58,066 nt of DNA from Acrasis kona (Eukaryota > Heterolobosea > Eutetramitea > Acrasida > Acrasidae). The notes under the pieces are model-generated. The model saw nothing but the letters and a program-made list of their open reading frames with translations, searched no databases and had not been told where the DNA came from. The stretch covers positions 1 through 58,066 of the forward strand of contig JAOPGA020000003.1 in NCBI GenBank assembly GCA_026419775.2. The letters run 5' to 3'. Made by a program: the position numbers and the translations under genes. Shown piece after piece: positions 32,971 to 43,446 of the stretch; position 1 is the stretch's first letter, and each line of letters opens with the position of its first letter.

Positions 32971-35900
32971 ATGCACGCTGTGTACAAGCAGTTGCATCCT
33001 CCCACAGCAGTGAACTGCTGTGTTCAGTCAACGTTCACGTCGCCGACAGACATCAACTTAATAATATCGAAAGCTAACGTTGTTGAATTATACACTCTTA
33101 AACAGAGAAGAGAAGGTACCGATGATGATTTCAAAAGTCATTTGGTTCTCACTCGTGTATTTGAGTTGTATGGTAACGTTATGTCTCTATGCCCCGTGAG
33201 ACTAGCAGGAAACCAAGTTGATGCACTTATGATCAGTTTTGAAGAAGAAGCAAAAGTACTGTCAAACATTTCTAATAAAAACATTTTCTCAATAAACTTT
33301 TTTTATGTCAGGTATCGGTAGTTGAATATGATCCAGCGAACAATGATTTGAAGACTGTGTCTCTACATTATTTCGAAGATAGCTTCCTTAAGGTTCGAAA
33401 AGCACGGATTGATTTCAACTAACACAAAGTAGGAGGGATGCGTATCTTTCACAAGTATACCTGAAATTAAACTAGAACCACTGGGTAGATGTGCAGCATT
33501 GATTATATACGATAATAAACTAGTACTGTTGCCCTTCAAGCAAGAAAAGTCAGTTTTGGAATCCAACGAAGAGAGTTTCTTGATGGATGAGGTCGACCAG
33601 CCCACAAACATTCACTCCGATAAAAAGGCAGAACTACCAATCAACAGACAAGTTATCATTGATCTTAAAAAATTAGGCCTACACGTAAGTTACATCTCCA
33701 TCCGCTCGTTGTGACCCGTCAGAATGTAAAAGATTTTTGTTGGATGTTTGGATATACTGACCCCACCATACTTTTCCTTCACGAAAATGAACAGACCTGG
33801 TGCGGTCGTCTCGCTCAAAAGAGAAACACGTGCGGAGTCACCGCCATATCCTTTGAAATGTCAAAAATACTACAGGCCAGCGCCAGCGGAGCCACCCTCC
33901 AACCATCCCAAACACAAACCACTTGGAACATTAACAAGCTACCCCACGAGTGCTACATGCTGTTAGCTCTCAAAGAAAAAGTAGGAGGCGGCGCGTTAAT
34001 CCTGGGCACCAACTCAATCATACACGTCAACACGAAGGCCACCTATGGACTCAGCCTGAACGACTTTGCGGTGGACGATCCAGAATCAGCATGTCAAGCC
34101 CTCGACAAGAGCAATTACATTTTATTCCTCGACACCGCAGCCGCGCTCTTCTTATCAAAGAATAGAATCTTGATATCCATGCACAATGGAGACATGTACG
34201 TGATGCACATTTTCAACCAAGCCAATTCGGTGCGCCAAATCCTACTGGTCAAGACCAAAACGAGCGTACCTGCGTCATGCATGTGCAACCTCACCAACAA
34301 TTATTTATTCATGGGATCAAGATTGGGCGATTCGCTGCTCGTCTATTACAACGAAAAGAGATTGCAATCGGAGGAACCAGATACCAAGAGAAGAAGAATC
34401 ACAAGCGATGCCTACCAATCCAAAAAACAATCTTCATCATCGGCCAGCGTGGATCAAGACGATGACTTTTTATTCGCGTTGGAATCCAATGGTGGTGCCG
34501 CTGGTGCTGCTGGTGCCGCTGGTGCTGGCGTAGGCAATCAAAACGATCTAATGTTGGAGGACAACAATGTGGAATTTGACGAACGCTTCGACAAGTCGAA
34601 CGAAGACGAAGAAGATGCAGCCGCCAACATTTACTCCAATCATCGCCACCTAGATTCGTCATCAGCACCGTACAAGATGGTGACCTACGAATTTGCAGTC
34701 AGGGACACCATCAAGAACATTGGACCCATATCCAGCATGATCGTCGGCGATTCGTCCGCACTGGATGCATTCAGCAATTCGAAAAAGAGCAGCAATTCCA
34801 ATTTGGAAATCATTGCGTGTTCGGGTCAAGGATTGAACGGTCACATTAGCATCTTGCAGAGAAATTTACGCCCAGAAATCAACAGCAGCACTTCGTTACC
34901 GTTCCAGGTGGAACAAATGTGGACGTTGAAGAAGTTCAATGCCGGTGCCGATGGCGACGATACCTATTTGGTGTTGGCCCTCAACAACGCCACCAAGATT
35001 TTACAATCTGGATCGGGATTGAACGAAATTACGGACAAGACGCAATTCGAAAGCAATCGCACCACGTTGTTCGCTTGCAACATGATCGGCACCAAATATG
35101 CGTTGCAAATCATCAGGAACAAGGCCATCTTGTTGAGCGACGTGGATCAAAAAGTATCACAATTACGATTCAACTCGGACGTGAGATTGTGCAGCGTGTG
35201 CGATCCATACGTGGTGATCACGTTCAGCGATGGCACTTGTACGTTGGTGTGCGCGAGCGAACAAGGAGAATTGACGCAACCATCCACGCCACGCATCAAT
35301 TACGAACATGGGAAAGTAACGGCTGCATCGCTGTACAAGAACACTGCCATCAACAAGTCGCTGTTTAGCATCGGAAATCAACAACAACAGCAACAGCAAC
35401 AACAGCACGCAACATTTTGTGTAGTCACGTTCACATCAGGTGCCATGGAGATTTATACGGTACCTGATTTCGATCAAGTCTTTACTTGTCTACAGTTCAC
35501 TCAATTCTACTCCACCATTCACGACGAACATCCATCACAAGAAGAAGCATTGGATTTTGCTCAGAATCATGGCACGGTGGTCAAGTACCCGTTCGTGAGC
35601 GAAATATTGCTCAAGAGCATCGGTCAGAGCAGAGCGGGTGCATTCAACAACGAAGATCCGCACTTGTTGGTGTTGATGAGCGATCAATCCATTCACGTGT
35701 ACAGGGCATTCAGTTATCAACAATCGGACCATGATGATCATCGATTGAGCAGCCTGAGATTTGCTAGAGTGCAACACGATGATTACTTGCCAGGCGTATT
35801 ATCCAAGCAACAACATTTGGAGACGATTCAATTCGATTCCAAGGATTCAATCTTTCATCAACCCAAATCATCATCATCATCATCATCATCCAGGAGAAGA

Positions 35901-37603
35901 AATCAATTCATTCACTTTGAAAACATTGGTCACTTGGGTGGAGTGTTCTTGTTGGGTAATAAACCAGCATGGTTCCTCACGGAGAGGAGTCACCTGCGCA
36001 TTCAACCCATGAGTCAAGACGGACAGGCCATTCGTGCATTTGCGCCCTATCACAACAATCGATCGTGTGCATTTGGTTTTGTTTATTATTTGGCACGCAA
36101 CAATAGCTTCAGGGTGTGTCAGTTCAACGATGACCCACTGGTCAAGTACAATAGTTACTGGCCCATTCGTAAGATACCCATACGCTGCACTCCCTATGCA
36201 GCTGCTTATCATCAGGATACAAGGTGTTGCATCGTTGCCACCAGCGTGTCCACGCGTGCCACGCTTCACGAAGATTACGATGCGCTGCCGCCTGGCGGTC
36301 GATATCCACCGCCACAACAATTAAAGCACACCATCAAGTTGTACTCTGGCACCACGTGGGAGGAGATGGATCAATTCGCTCTGGACGATCACGAACAAGT
36401 GCTAATCGGTGCGCACCGCTGTGCTTGTCGAGAGAAGACGTGGACAGCGACGACGACGATGACGACGACCAAGATTCCTATCAAGCGAGAGAGAGACAGA
36501 GGGCAAGAGATAAAAAGTACAACAAGAGAGAGGGAGATCCAAAGGAGCTGATCAATTTGTTGGCGGTCGGCACCGGGTATCAAGAGACGGAGGACGAGAG
36601 CTGCAGAGGAAGGATCATCGTGTTTGATTTGGAACCACAGGAACTACAATCAGGTGCCAACAGCGACGAGACGCTGTACCGGTTGAATCCACTGTGCATC
36701 AAGGAGTTGAAGGGACCCGTCAGCAGCGTGGTGGCGCTGGAGGGATATTTGATCGTGAGCGTGGGTCCCAAACTATACGTGTACTTTTTCGATTGGAAGA
36801 ATAAACAATTGGCGCCTGCTAGTTTCTACGACGCTCAATTCTTCGTGACCAGCATGAACACCATCAAGAATTACATTGTGTATGGCGACATGTTCAAGGG
36901 ATTGCACTTTATGAGGTGGAGGGAGAAGGGGCATCGATTGACGTTGTTGGCCAAGGATTACAGGCACTTGAGCGCTGGTGGCAGCTTGACGGAGACGTAC
37001 TCCACCGAGTACTTGGTGGACGATCAAGTGTTGGGCCTGCTGTGCGCTGATGCAGACAAGAATTTACAATTGTTTGGTTATGCTCCCAAGAGCGCAGAGA
37101 GCATTGGAGGAAAGAGGTTGTTGCCCATGGCTGATTTCCACATTGCCAGTCACGTGAACAGCATGATTCGAATGAAGATGAGAATGTTGGACGAGCACCA
37201 GAATGCAGTGGTCAATGTGACCAGCACCAGAGGTAGACAGGACAAGCTGACGCTCACCACCGATGCCAATAAACAATTCTTGTTGTTCGCCACGCTCGAC
37301 GGTGGCATTGGTTACATTTGTTTGATCGACGAGCCCACTCATCGTCGAATGAGCATGTTGCAGACCAAAATGTACACTCAGCTGCAGCATGCTGCTGGAT
37401 TGCATCCAAAGAGCTATCGCTTGTATCGGTCCAAGAACGATCATCACGTTCACAAGAAGAATGTGATCGATGGTCAATTGTTGTGGAGGTTTGCTCATTT
37501 TAGCGTGAGGACTCAGATGGATCTGGCCAAGCAGATTGGCACCACGTCGGAGCAATTGTTGCAGAATATGCAAGAGTTGAATCAGCTCACCTTCTTCTTT
37601 TAA
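32971..37603 (+). CDS. CPSF1: Cleavage and polyadenylation specificity factor subunit 1 (CPSF160/Cft1), one frame break
   Basis: Exons 32971-33255, 33312-33392, 33433-33684 and 33723-37603 encode about 1,500 residues. The start is set by MHAVYKQLHPPT, which matches the CPSF1 N-terminus MYAVYKQ-HPPT. Other landmarks are SVVEYDPANNDLKTVSLHYF, GRCAALIIYDNKLVLLPF and the C-terminal CPSF_A beta-propeller (CRGRIIVFDLE, KGPVSSVVALEGYLI, YGDMFKGLHFMRWREKGHRL). It scaffolds the mRNA 3'-end processing complex that recognises AAUAAA. Poly-Gln, poly-Ala/Gly, poly-Ser and acidic inserts lie between propellers. At about 36405-36420 the frame shifts by one (VLIGA to PLCLSRED), most likely a sequencing indel because the protein is otherwise complete. 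Confidence 0.95.
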
Positions 37604-37680
37604 AATAAAAATTTTATATTGTAAAAGCATTTTTCCTGTGTGGTTGATCAATAACCGAATATTATATTTGAAGTTTGAAA

Positions 37681-38214
37681 ATGTACTATCAAGGAGCTCA
37701 GGATAGTGGATCTGGTTTGAATGTCAAGTTGTTGGTGCTCGTCATGCTGACCTTGGTCGCCTTTGGCCACGTGTTGTCGACCTATACGGCGAACTCACCC
37801 AATCTACCAGCAGCACCTCAGGAGCGTAGCGTCGAGGCATCATCAGTGCAAGCCGTTAGTGCCCTTCAATCCAGATGCGCGATGCGTAGGGAAATCCAGA
37901 GCAGATTGTTGGAGCAACCATTTAGAGTTAGAGTAGCACAAGACCATGAACAATTCAACATTCTATTATCCAACTTACCTTCATTTGTCAACAAGGACAG
38001 CATGAAGGTCGACGTCGTCAAGAGACCAGATTCCAACTCTGAAATACTTGTCATTAGATCTTTGGGAGGCAGTGAAGTCTTCATGAGGCACTTTGAATTT
38101 GGAGCAGCTCACATTGACGCCACTAAAGTGAAAGCACAATTTACCTCTGAGAGGGAGCTCAAAATTACTGTTCCCAAAAGCAGAATCGAGTACAGAAGTG
38201 TTAATATTGAATAA
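37681..38214 (+). CDS. Membrane-anchored Hsp20/alpha-crystallin-like protein
   Basis: A single exon of 177 residues from ATG 37681, 77 bp after CPSF1 in the same direction. A hydrophobic segment near residue 20 (VKLLVLVMLTLVAFGHVL) is a signal anchor. The second half has the alpha-crystallin strand pattern: FRVRVAQDHEQFNILLSNLP, then MKVDVVKRPDSNSEILVIRS, then RHFEFGAAHIDATKVKAQF and ERELKITVPK. The family acts as holdase chaperones; membrane anchoring suggests action at the ER or another endomembrane. An N-terminal extension replaces the usual soluble arm. Confidence 0.75.
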   Translation: MYYQGAQDSGSGLNVKLLVLVMLTLVAFGHVLSTYTANSPNLPAAPQERSVEASSVQAVSALQSRCAMRREIQSRLLEQPFRVRVAQDHEQFNILLSNLPSFVNKDSMKVDVVKRPDSNSEILVIRSLGGSEVFMRHFEFGAAHIDATKVKAQFTSERELKITVPKSRIEYRSVNIE

Positions 38215-38352
38215 CTTGTAAAAATTAAATACATGTTTTATAATACAAAGTTGTTGCTAGTTGGGTTGTTTAGGTTGATAACAAAAGTGTAGATTGTAGC
38301 ATGTGCAGTATTAACAGGTGTGTTTCAAAATGTCTTGTCGTTGTATTAAAAT

Positions 38353-38706
38353 TTAGAACTTCCTTCTGTTTTGTATCCAAAGTTTTGTGAAATTCAATGG
38401 TTTCTTTATAAAAACTGCTAATGCAGCTAATCCTACATTTAAAGCCACCGCGGCATTAAACTGCTTCATAAAACTTGGCTTCTTATTTTTGTGTCTGAAC
38501 TTCTCAATCGCGAAATATCCACCAACCCACCCACCGGCTAGTGCTGTCGCGCATAGTGTCTTCTCTGGAACTCTCCACTTCTTTTGGATGGCTTGTTGTT
38601 TATCATAATAAAACAAACCAGCGCTACCAAGATTTGCTGCTGCAAGGTACGCCACGGCACTTCTTGCTAGGGCACTCTTTGTGTGCAATCCAAAGAAGTT
38701 GTTCAT
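38353..38706 (-). CDS. DUF1294 family membrane protein
   Basis: A single exon from ATG 38706 (117 residues). It shows the DUF1294 signature in order: AYLAAANLGSAGLFYYDKQQA, WRVPEKTLCATALAGGWVGG and RHKNKKPSFMKQF, with three or four hydrophobic segments. The function of the family is unknown; small membrane proteins of this type occur in bacteria and fungi. It is convergent with the Hsp20-like gene (138 bp between stops). Confidence 0.85.
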   Translation of the reverse strand: MNNFFGLHTKSALARSAVAYLAAANLGSAGLFYYDKQQAIQKKWRVPEKTLCATALAGGWVGGYFAIEKFRHKNKKPSFMKQFNAAVALNVGLAALAVFIKKPLNFTKLWIQNRRKF

Positions 38707-40118
38707 GTTCCAAATATATCCCAATCAAAAACACTGGTTTGTGAACTTGAAGATGGGCTTCAATGTTTATGAGAGATTGAACAACAATCAGACAACTTCA
38801 AGAGATGCAACGGGACGAAGGTATTCCATTTACACAATTCACGACGGTATTAAAAAGAGCTACAACATCAATAATTAATACATTTTACGCATCAACTCTC
38901 ACGTGTGTACATTGTGTTTTTTTATTTCGCTATACAGATGCAGGCAAAGACCAGTTCCACTGGTGAATTAACCACAACAAACAATAATCAACCAACCATC
39001 AACACGCATTGAGCAATAGAGATGACAAACAAATCGCAAGACAGTCGTTAAGAGCGGATTATTAATCAAAGTCACCATTTGAGAACGAAAGAGCATGTTA
39101 TCTCGTTATCTTTTTCTGTATAGTTCTACCATCCACTTGAAAAGTTCTTGTAATAGTCAATTAAGATGAGAACCTCAAGAAAACAAAAATAACTCATTTT
39201 GTAATGTTTGGTGATTGGTAAACTGTAAGGGAAATAAGTTAAGGATGGGAGTATTACGTGTAAAGGAAAGAGTATTAGTTCATATGGCTACTAGTGGAAT
39301 TGTGACGGGCGAATGAGAGATACATCATCGACGTAATCACTTGTGAGAGGATCAAGCATTCATCCAAACGATTTACCTGAAATCGCCAGTATAAAGAAGC
39401 TTACACTCACTGATTCTTTTTGTTGAATTAGGGTTTCCCCGGCGTATGCAGCAAGAGCATACATAATCTAAGCCTGAACTTAGACTGGTCTAATGGAATG
39501 ATAATGCGCTGCTTATATAGACATTTAAAGGTTTCATTTTAGTTAAGGAATTATGGTTTGGAGGAGTTGACAGAAATTGAAAAAGGTATTTATTAGTGAT
39601 ATACAACAAGGGTGCAGTATCTGACGCATTTATATCTGTAGATTAGATATAAGACTTTTGTTCTTCTTTATGATCTTGTTTATGAATTTAATTGTAAAGA
39701 AATATGACGTTGATATTTTTGGACTCTTAAACGATGACCTTGGGATGATCAGACACATCACAACCCACTTTTAGGAGGATGGAGATTTATTTTGCGGAAG
39801 ACAGATCAACAAGAATCAATCAGCAAAAACAACACTTCAACAGGGACGCAAGAAGAGAAATCACGCAGTTTAGCCTGTCCTGACCCTGATAAGGACATTC
39901 TATGTTTGATCAGATGTGGAGCATCTTCGCACATTTTTCATGTTAGATCAGCAATTAAATCACAATTCATTAAACATTTATCTCTTGCGCTGGGGACGTT
40001 GATTCAACGCATTAACTATTGTACATTGTATTTTTTTATTTTGACTATACATTTGCAGGCAACCTTGCATCAAACAAACAATTCAGAGCACATTCCATCA
40101 TCACAACTACATCCACAA
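38707..40118. other. 1.4-kb region without a confident gene, containing a diverged duplication
   Basis: Bases 38887-38946 and 40010-40062 are similar: both have a gcat-aact start, tgtacattgt, a T run, ctatac and atgcaggca or ttgcaggca. This looks like a diverged duplicated segment or paired splice/promoter remnants. A plus-strand frame at 39792-40172 is low complexity at its end and overlaps the next gene's 3' end, so I do not call it. Confidence 0.4.
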
Positions 40119-41828
40119 TTACAATCCTCCCGACAAGGCAGATTGAGGCCTCCTATCAATAATCTTCGATAATGGAGCAGCGCTCTGTGGCCTCCTTGGT
40201 AATGTGGACAACAGTCCCTTACTCTTGATTACTTCCGATGCAACGGTCTTCTTTTGAAAGAATTGCTTTTGTTTCGTGGTTGGCGTCGTGACTTGTCCCA
40301 AAAAATTTGTAAAAGTCATGCTGGTGGGTCTCAGTTTCATACCCTGAACCAAATCTTGATTACAAGAAAGACACTTTACTTTACCAGCCAATGCCTCTCC
40401 ATTCTCAACCTTGTTACCCTGATTCATGATCAAATCCTTCAACATTTTAAATTCCTTGCTCGATATTTTATCGTCAATCATAATCTTCAAAAATTCCAAA
40501 TCCTTTGAAAATAAATCTGCAGTGTTGGCATTGGTATCATGAATCAGTTCTTGGAACTCATTTTTGATTTTGTCAATCAGTCCATCCACATATTCTCTTT
40601 CCGCCTTCCTAGCTACGATGCTACTATCTGCTTTGATTTGTTCTAATCGATCGATGCTCTCTGATTTGTCGCTTAGCTCCTTGTATACCTCCACTCGATC
40701 CGCTTTGAGCTTGAATAGCTGTTTGATTTGATTTAAACAACTGGCTACGTCTTCTAATCCCTTTGGATCCAGTCCATGGATGTTATTGCCTGTGGTTGGA
40801 GATGTAACTGATGTGGTCTTGACGACTGTGACTGGGTTGTTGATGGTCAAATCGCCGGTGGGGAAGTTGGACATGTTGATCATGTTGTCCATGACTTGCT
40901 GCAGTTCTTTTCTTTCTGCCTTTCTTACGAGCGCCTCTTCGACATCATTAAGACGATCTAGTATGTGTTTTGATTGTTGTTGTGACTTCGATTTATCGTC
41001 GGCAATGTCGCTCTTTAGATTTTGAACATTGTTGATTAAAGAGTTGGTAACGATAAGGTCAGTCTTTCCGTCAATCATATTGCTCAAATCTTGAATAGAT
41101 GTTTGTGGTAGTGAATCGTCGTTGTCTCCAAGTCTTTTTTTGCGATTTGATTCTTTGGCCATGAGCACATTTACATTATCGCTAATGGCTGATACACGGT
41201 CCTGTAATTTGTTTAATGAATCTAGAACCTCATCGAAGCTATCGCTCTTCTCTCCTCTAGCACTATTTGGCCTTGATTTTACTAGAGGTATTAGAATCTT
41301 TGTTTGACTAGGAGTTCTCTTCAGTGACTCTTCGCCTCTTGCACTATTGGGTGCTTTATTGTTTAATTCGTTTTCAATCTTCTTTTCCAAGTTTCTAATG
41401 TTCTGTTCTAGAGATTGTCTGATTTGCTTCTCGTACTCAGAATCAGCAATCAGTTCATTGTTTTTTATTTCCAACTCTTCCATGTTCCTTCGAAGTATTT
41501 TAACTTGGTCTTGCAGCGTGTCTTTTTCTTTTGATATTGTTTTAATGTCCTCTGATAAGCTCTTCACCGTTCCGTTTGTGTATTTTAATAATCTTTCTAG
41601 CTCATCTAAATTAATCTGTAGACCATTTATCTTATCGTTCATTTGAACCTTGTTCTTTTCTTGTGCGTCTCTGTACTTTACCATCTCCAGGTTGCTGTCA
41701 CCTAATTTGTTTTGACCTGAGGTTAATGCATCCACTTTTAAAACTACAGCCTTTAAAATTTCCTTGAGAGGTGAGTGACTGAAGAGCTGACCTCTCTCCA
41801 ACTCCAGTCCCACTTTATCCCAATCCAT
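40119..41828 (-). CDS. Coiled-coil protein with DUF4795-like C-terminus (QRICH2/C16orf96-like)
   Basis: A single exon of 569 residues. Residues 60-170 and 260-480 are heptad-rich coiled coil. The C-terminus has a KCLSCNQDL zinc-ribbon-like pair of cysteines after AEREYVDGLIDKIKNEFQEL, followed by basic RPQSA motifs (RRPQSAAPL, RRPQSALS). That order resembles DUF4795 proteins of sperm flagella and cilia. A ciliary or axonemal role is inference, supported by its head-to-head neighbour, a CEP44-like gene whose start codon is only 40 bp away. Family confidence is moderate because coiled coils dominate the protein. Confidence 0.6.
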   Translation of the reverse strand: MDWDKVGLELERGQLFSHSPLKEILKAVVLKVDALTSGQNKLGDSNLEMVKYRDAQEKNKVQMNDKINGLQINLDELERLLKYTNGTVKSLSEDIKTISKEKDTLQDQVKILRRNMEELEIKNNELIADSEYEKQIRQSLEQNIRNLEKKIENELNNKAPNSARGEESLKRTPSQTKILIPLVKSRPNSARGEKSDSFDEVLDSLNKLQDRVSAISDNVNVLMAKESNRKKRLGDNDDSLPQTSIQDLSNMIDGKTDLIVTNSLINNVQNLKSDIADDKSKSQQQSKHILDRLNDVEEALVRKAERKELQQVMDNMINMSNFPTGDLTINNPVTVVKTTSVTSPTTGNNIHGLDPKGLEDVASCLNQIKQLFKLKADRVEVYKELSDKSESIDRLEQIKADSSIVARKAEREYVDGLIDKIKNEFQELIHDTNANTADLFSKDLEFLKIMIDDKISSKEFKMLKDLIMNQGNKVENGEALAGKVKCLSCNQDLVQGMKLRPTSMTFTNFLGQVTTPTTKQKQFFQKKTVASEVIKSKGLLSTLPRRPQSAAPLSKIIDRRPQSALSGGL

Positions 41829-41868
41829 AATCGTTGTTGTATTTTTGTAAAATTATCAAGTGGCGGCA
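41829..41868. promoter_or_regulatory. 40-bp bidirectional intergenic region between two cilium/centriole-type genes
   Basis: The start codons at 41828 (minus) and 41869 (plus) are separated by 40 bp. The sequence includes tttttgtaaaattatc and has no room for two independent promoters with 5' leaders, so a shared bidirectional promoter or leaders overlapping the opposite coding region are implied. Confidence 0.6.
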
Positions 41869-43067
41869 ATGAGCACAGGTGATTTTAAGAATAATATTGA
41901 GAAGCTTAGAACCCAGCTCAAATCCATACAATATGATGGTATATTTGATGTGGAAGGATTGATCGTTGGCGACCCAAAAACTGTTTTGCAGCTGATGGAT
42001 TACATTTTCACCGGTCACAGCAAATCTCTGGCAAAGTATTTGATATTGAAGGACTGTGAACTACATAATAAGCCAGATCTGAAGTTTATAGAGAGTAAGA
42101 ATGCTGCTTGTCAACTACTAACAATCGCACAGCGGCATTTCGTTTTCTTAGAAACGAGTTCAACTACTATACACCATTACCACCGTCAAAGTTTTTGTTA
42201 AAAGGCTACGCTGAGAGGAAGATTATCATGCTTTGTGATATGATTCTTTTCTGCAGGAATAAAGCATCAGAACTCAACCATGAAGCACAAAAGATCAAAA
42301 AGGTTGACATTCGTCATAAATCTCCATCAAACGTTAATGTAAACAAAGAAAAAGCTCATGCGAATGGGTCCAACGTAACAAAACATGTAGAAAGACCACA
42401 TTCTGCGAATATACGAAGGAGCAATTCCCCCAAACAAGTGGTTGACAAACCAAAAAGACCAAACGAGCAACACAATAATCATCAAGAGCAACAAATTTAC
42501 AATCAAGAGAAGTTGATAATTCAACAAAACGGTGATGGAACAGCATATAATCGTTCTCATTCTCCAAAAACTACAGACACACAATTTAACGAAGTCCCAG
42601 GTGTTTTTCACGTCAAACTAGAGTCGTTGCGAAGTTCACTCACAGAGTTAATCAACGATCGGATCAACAAGATGGAGAATAAATTAGACAAAGCACTAAA
42701 TCAGTTTGGACAACGCATGATTATAATGGAGAGTAAAATTAAATTTATTGAAGAGGATCAGAGAAGATCCAAAGAGGAGCCCGAAATTCGTAGTTACCAA
42801 CCCAGCAAACCATTCACAAACAATGAGACCGTGGTCACCAAAACTTTTGTAAGAGAAGAGATCCACCAAGCCCCAATTACGAACAAATATGTAAACGCAC
42901 CCAATGAGTTCTACATGGAGGGCCAAAATGTAACTTCCGATCCAATCATAATAGAAGACGACACATCATCTGACATCACAAGTTTCATCAACCAAATAAC
43001 GGCAAGATCCAACGAATCAAAGAGAATCATGGATCAATTTCGAAATGAGAACAACATGAATTCATAA
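41869..43067 (+). CDS. CEP44: Centrosomal protein CEP44-like
   Basis: Exon 1 (41869-42094) and exon 2 (42133-43067) join across a 38-nt intron with a CTAAC branch site; 386 residues. The N-terminal CEP44 domain is clear: STGDFKNNIEKLRTQLKSIQ, VEGLIVGDPKTVLQLMDYIF, LKFIETAFRFLRNEFNYY (the FIET junction is formed by splicing) and ERKIIMLCDMILFCRNKASE. A His/Gln/Asn-rich linker and a coiled coil (LTELINDRINKMENKLDKAL) follow. CEP44 binds centriole inner-wall microtubules and helps convert centrioles to centrosomes. Its presence implies the organism builds centrioles. Confidence 0.85.
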
Positions 43068-43446
43068 TCATCATTATTTATTGTGGTGCAACATTAATGA
43101 TTGAAGAGGATCACTAGCGATGGACTTATTCCTCAACACGGTTGTCGAAATAAATTTCTTTCGGTTATAACTGTGTATTAATAGATATTCAAAGTGATCA
43201 CCACTTGATTGTGTTAATCTTGCTTCGTCATTTCCAATCATATCAAAATAAAACCAATTTTCGTATATAATGATTAGGTCTCTACAAAAAGATCAGGATT
43301 TACATAAATATAAATGTATACAAATATAATGATTATGTACAAATGAACACTTTGTAATGGACCCATCACGCACCCTATTTTTGAACAAACAAGTTGTCCA
43401 CCCAAGCTTGGTAAATTAAAACTTGCGCGGAATAAGTAGGTATTGC
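43068..43446. other. Intergenic region upstream of the MT-A70 gene
   Basis: AT-rich, with a short repeated tataaatgtatacaaatata stretch near 43309. No gene is seen. Confidence 0.5.

Noticed and set aside
34399-36320. Several 80-150-codon frames on both strands within CPSF1
   Set aside because: They are shadows of the Ser/Gln/Asp-rich propeller inserts. The CPSF1 frame explains the sequence.
38756-38878. 41-codon plus-strand ORF (MGFNVYERLNNNQ...)
   Set aside because: It is too short, lacks neighbours or splice sites, and overlaps the upstream region of the DUF1294 gene.
39792-40172. 126-codon plus-strand ORF
   Set aside because: It overlaps the 3' end of the DUF4795-like gene on the other strand, and its second half is Gln/His/Ser low complexity.
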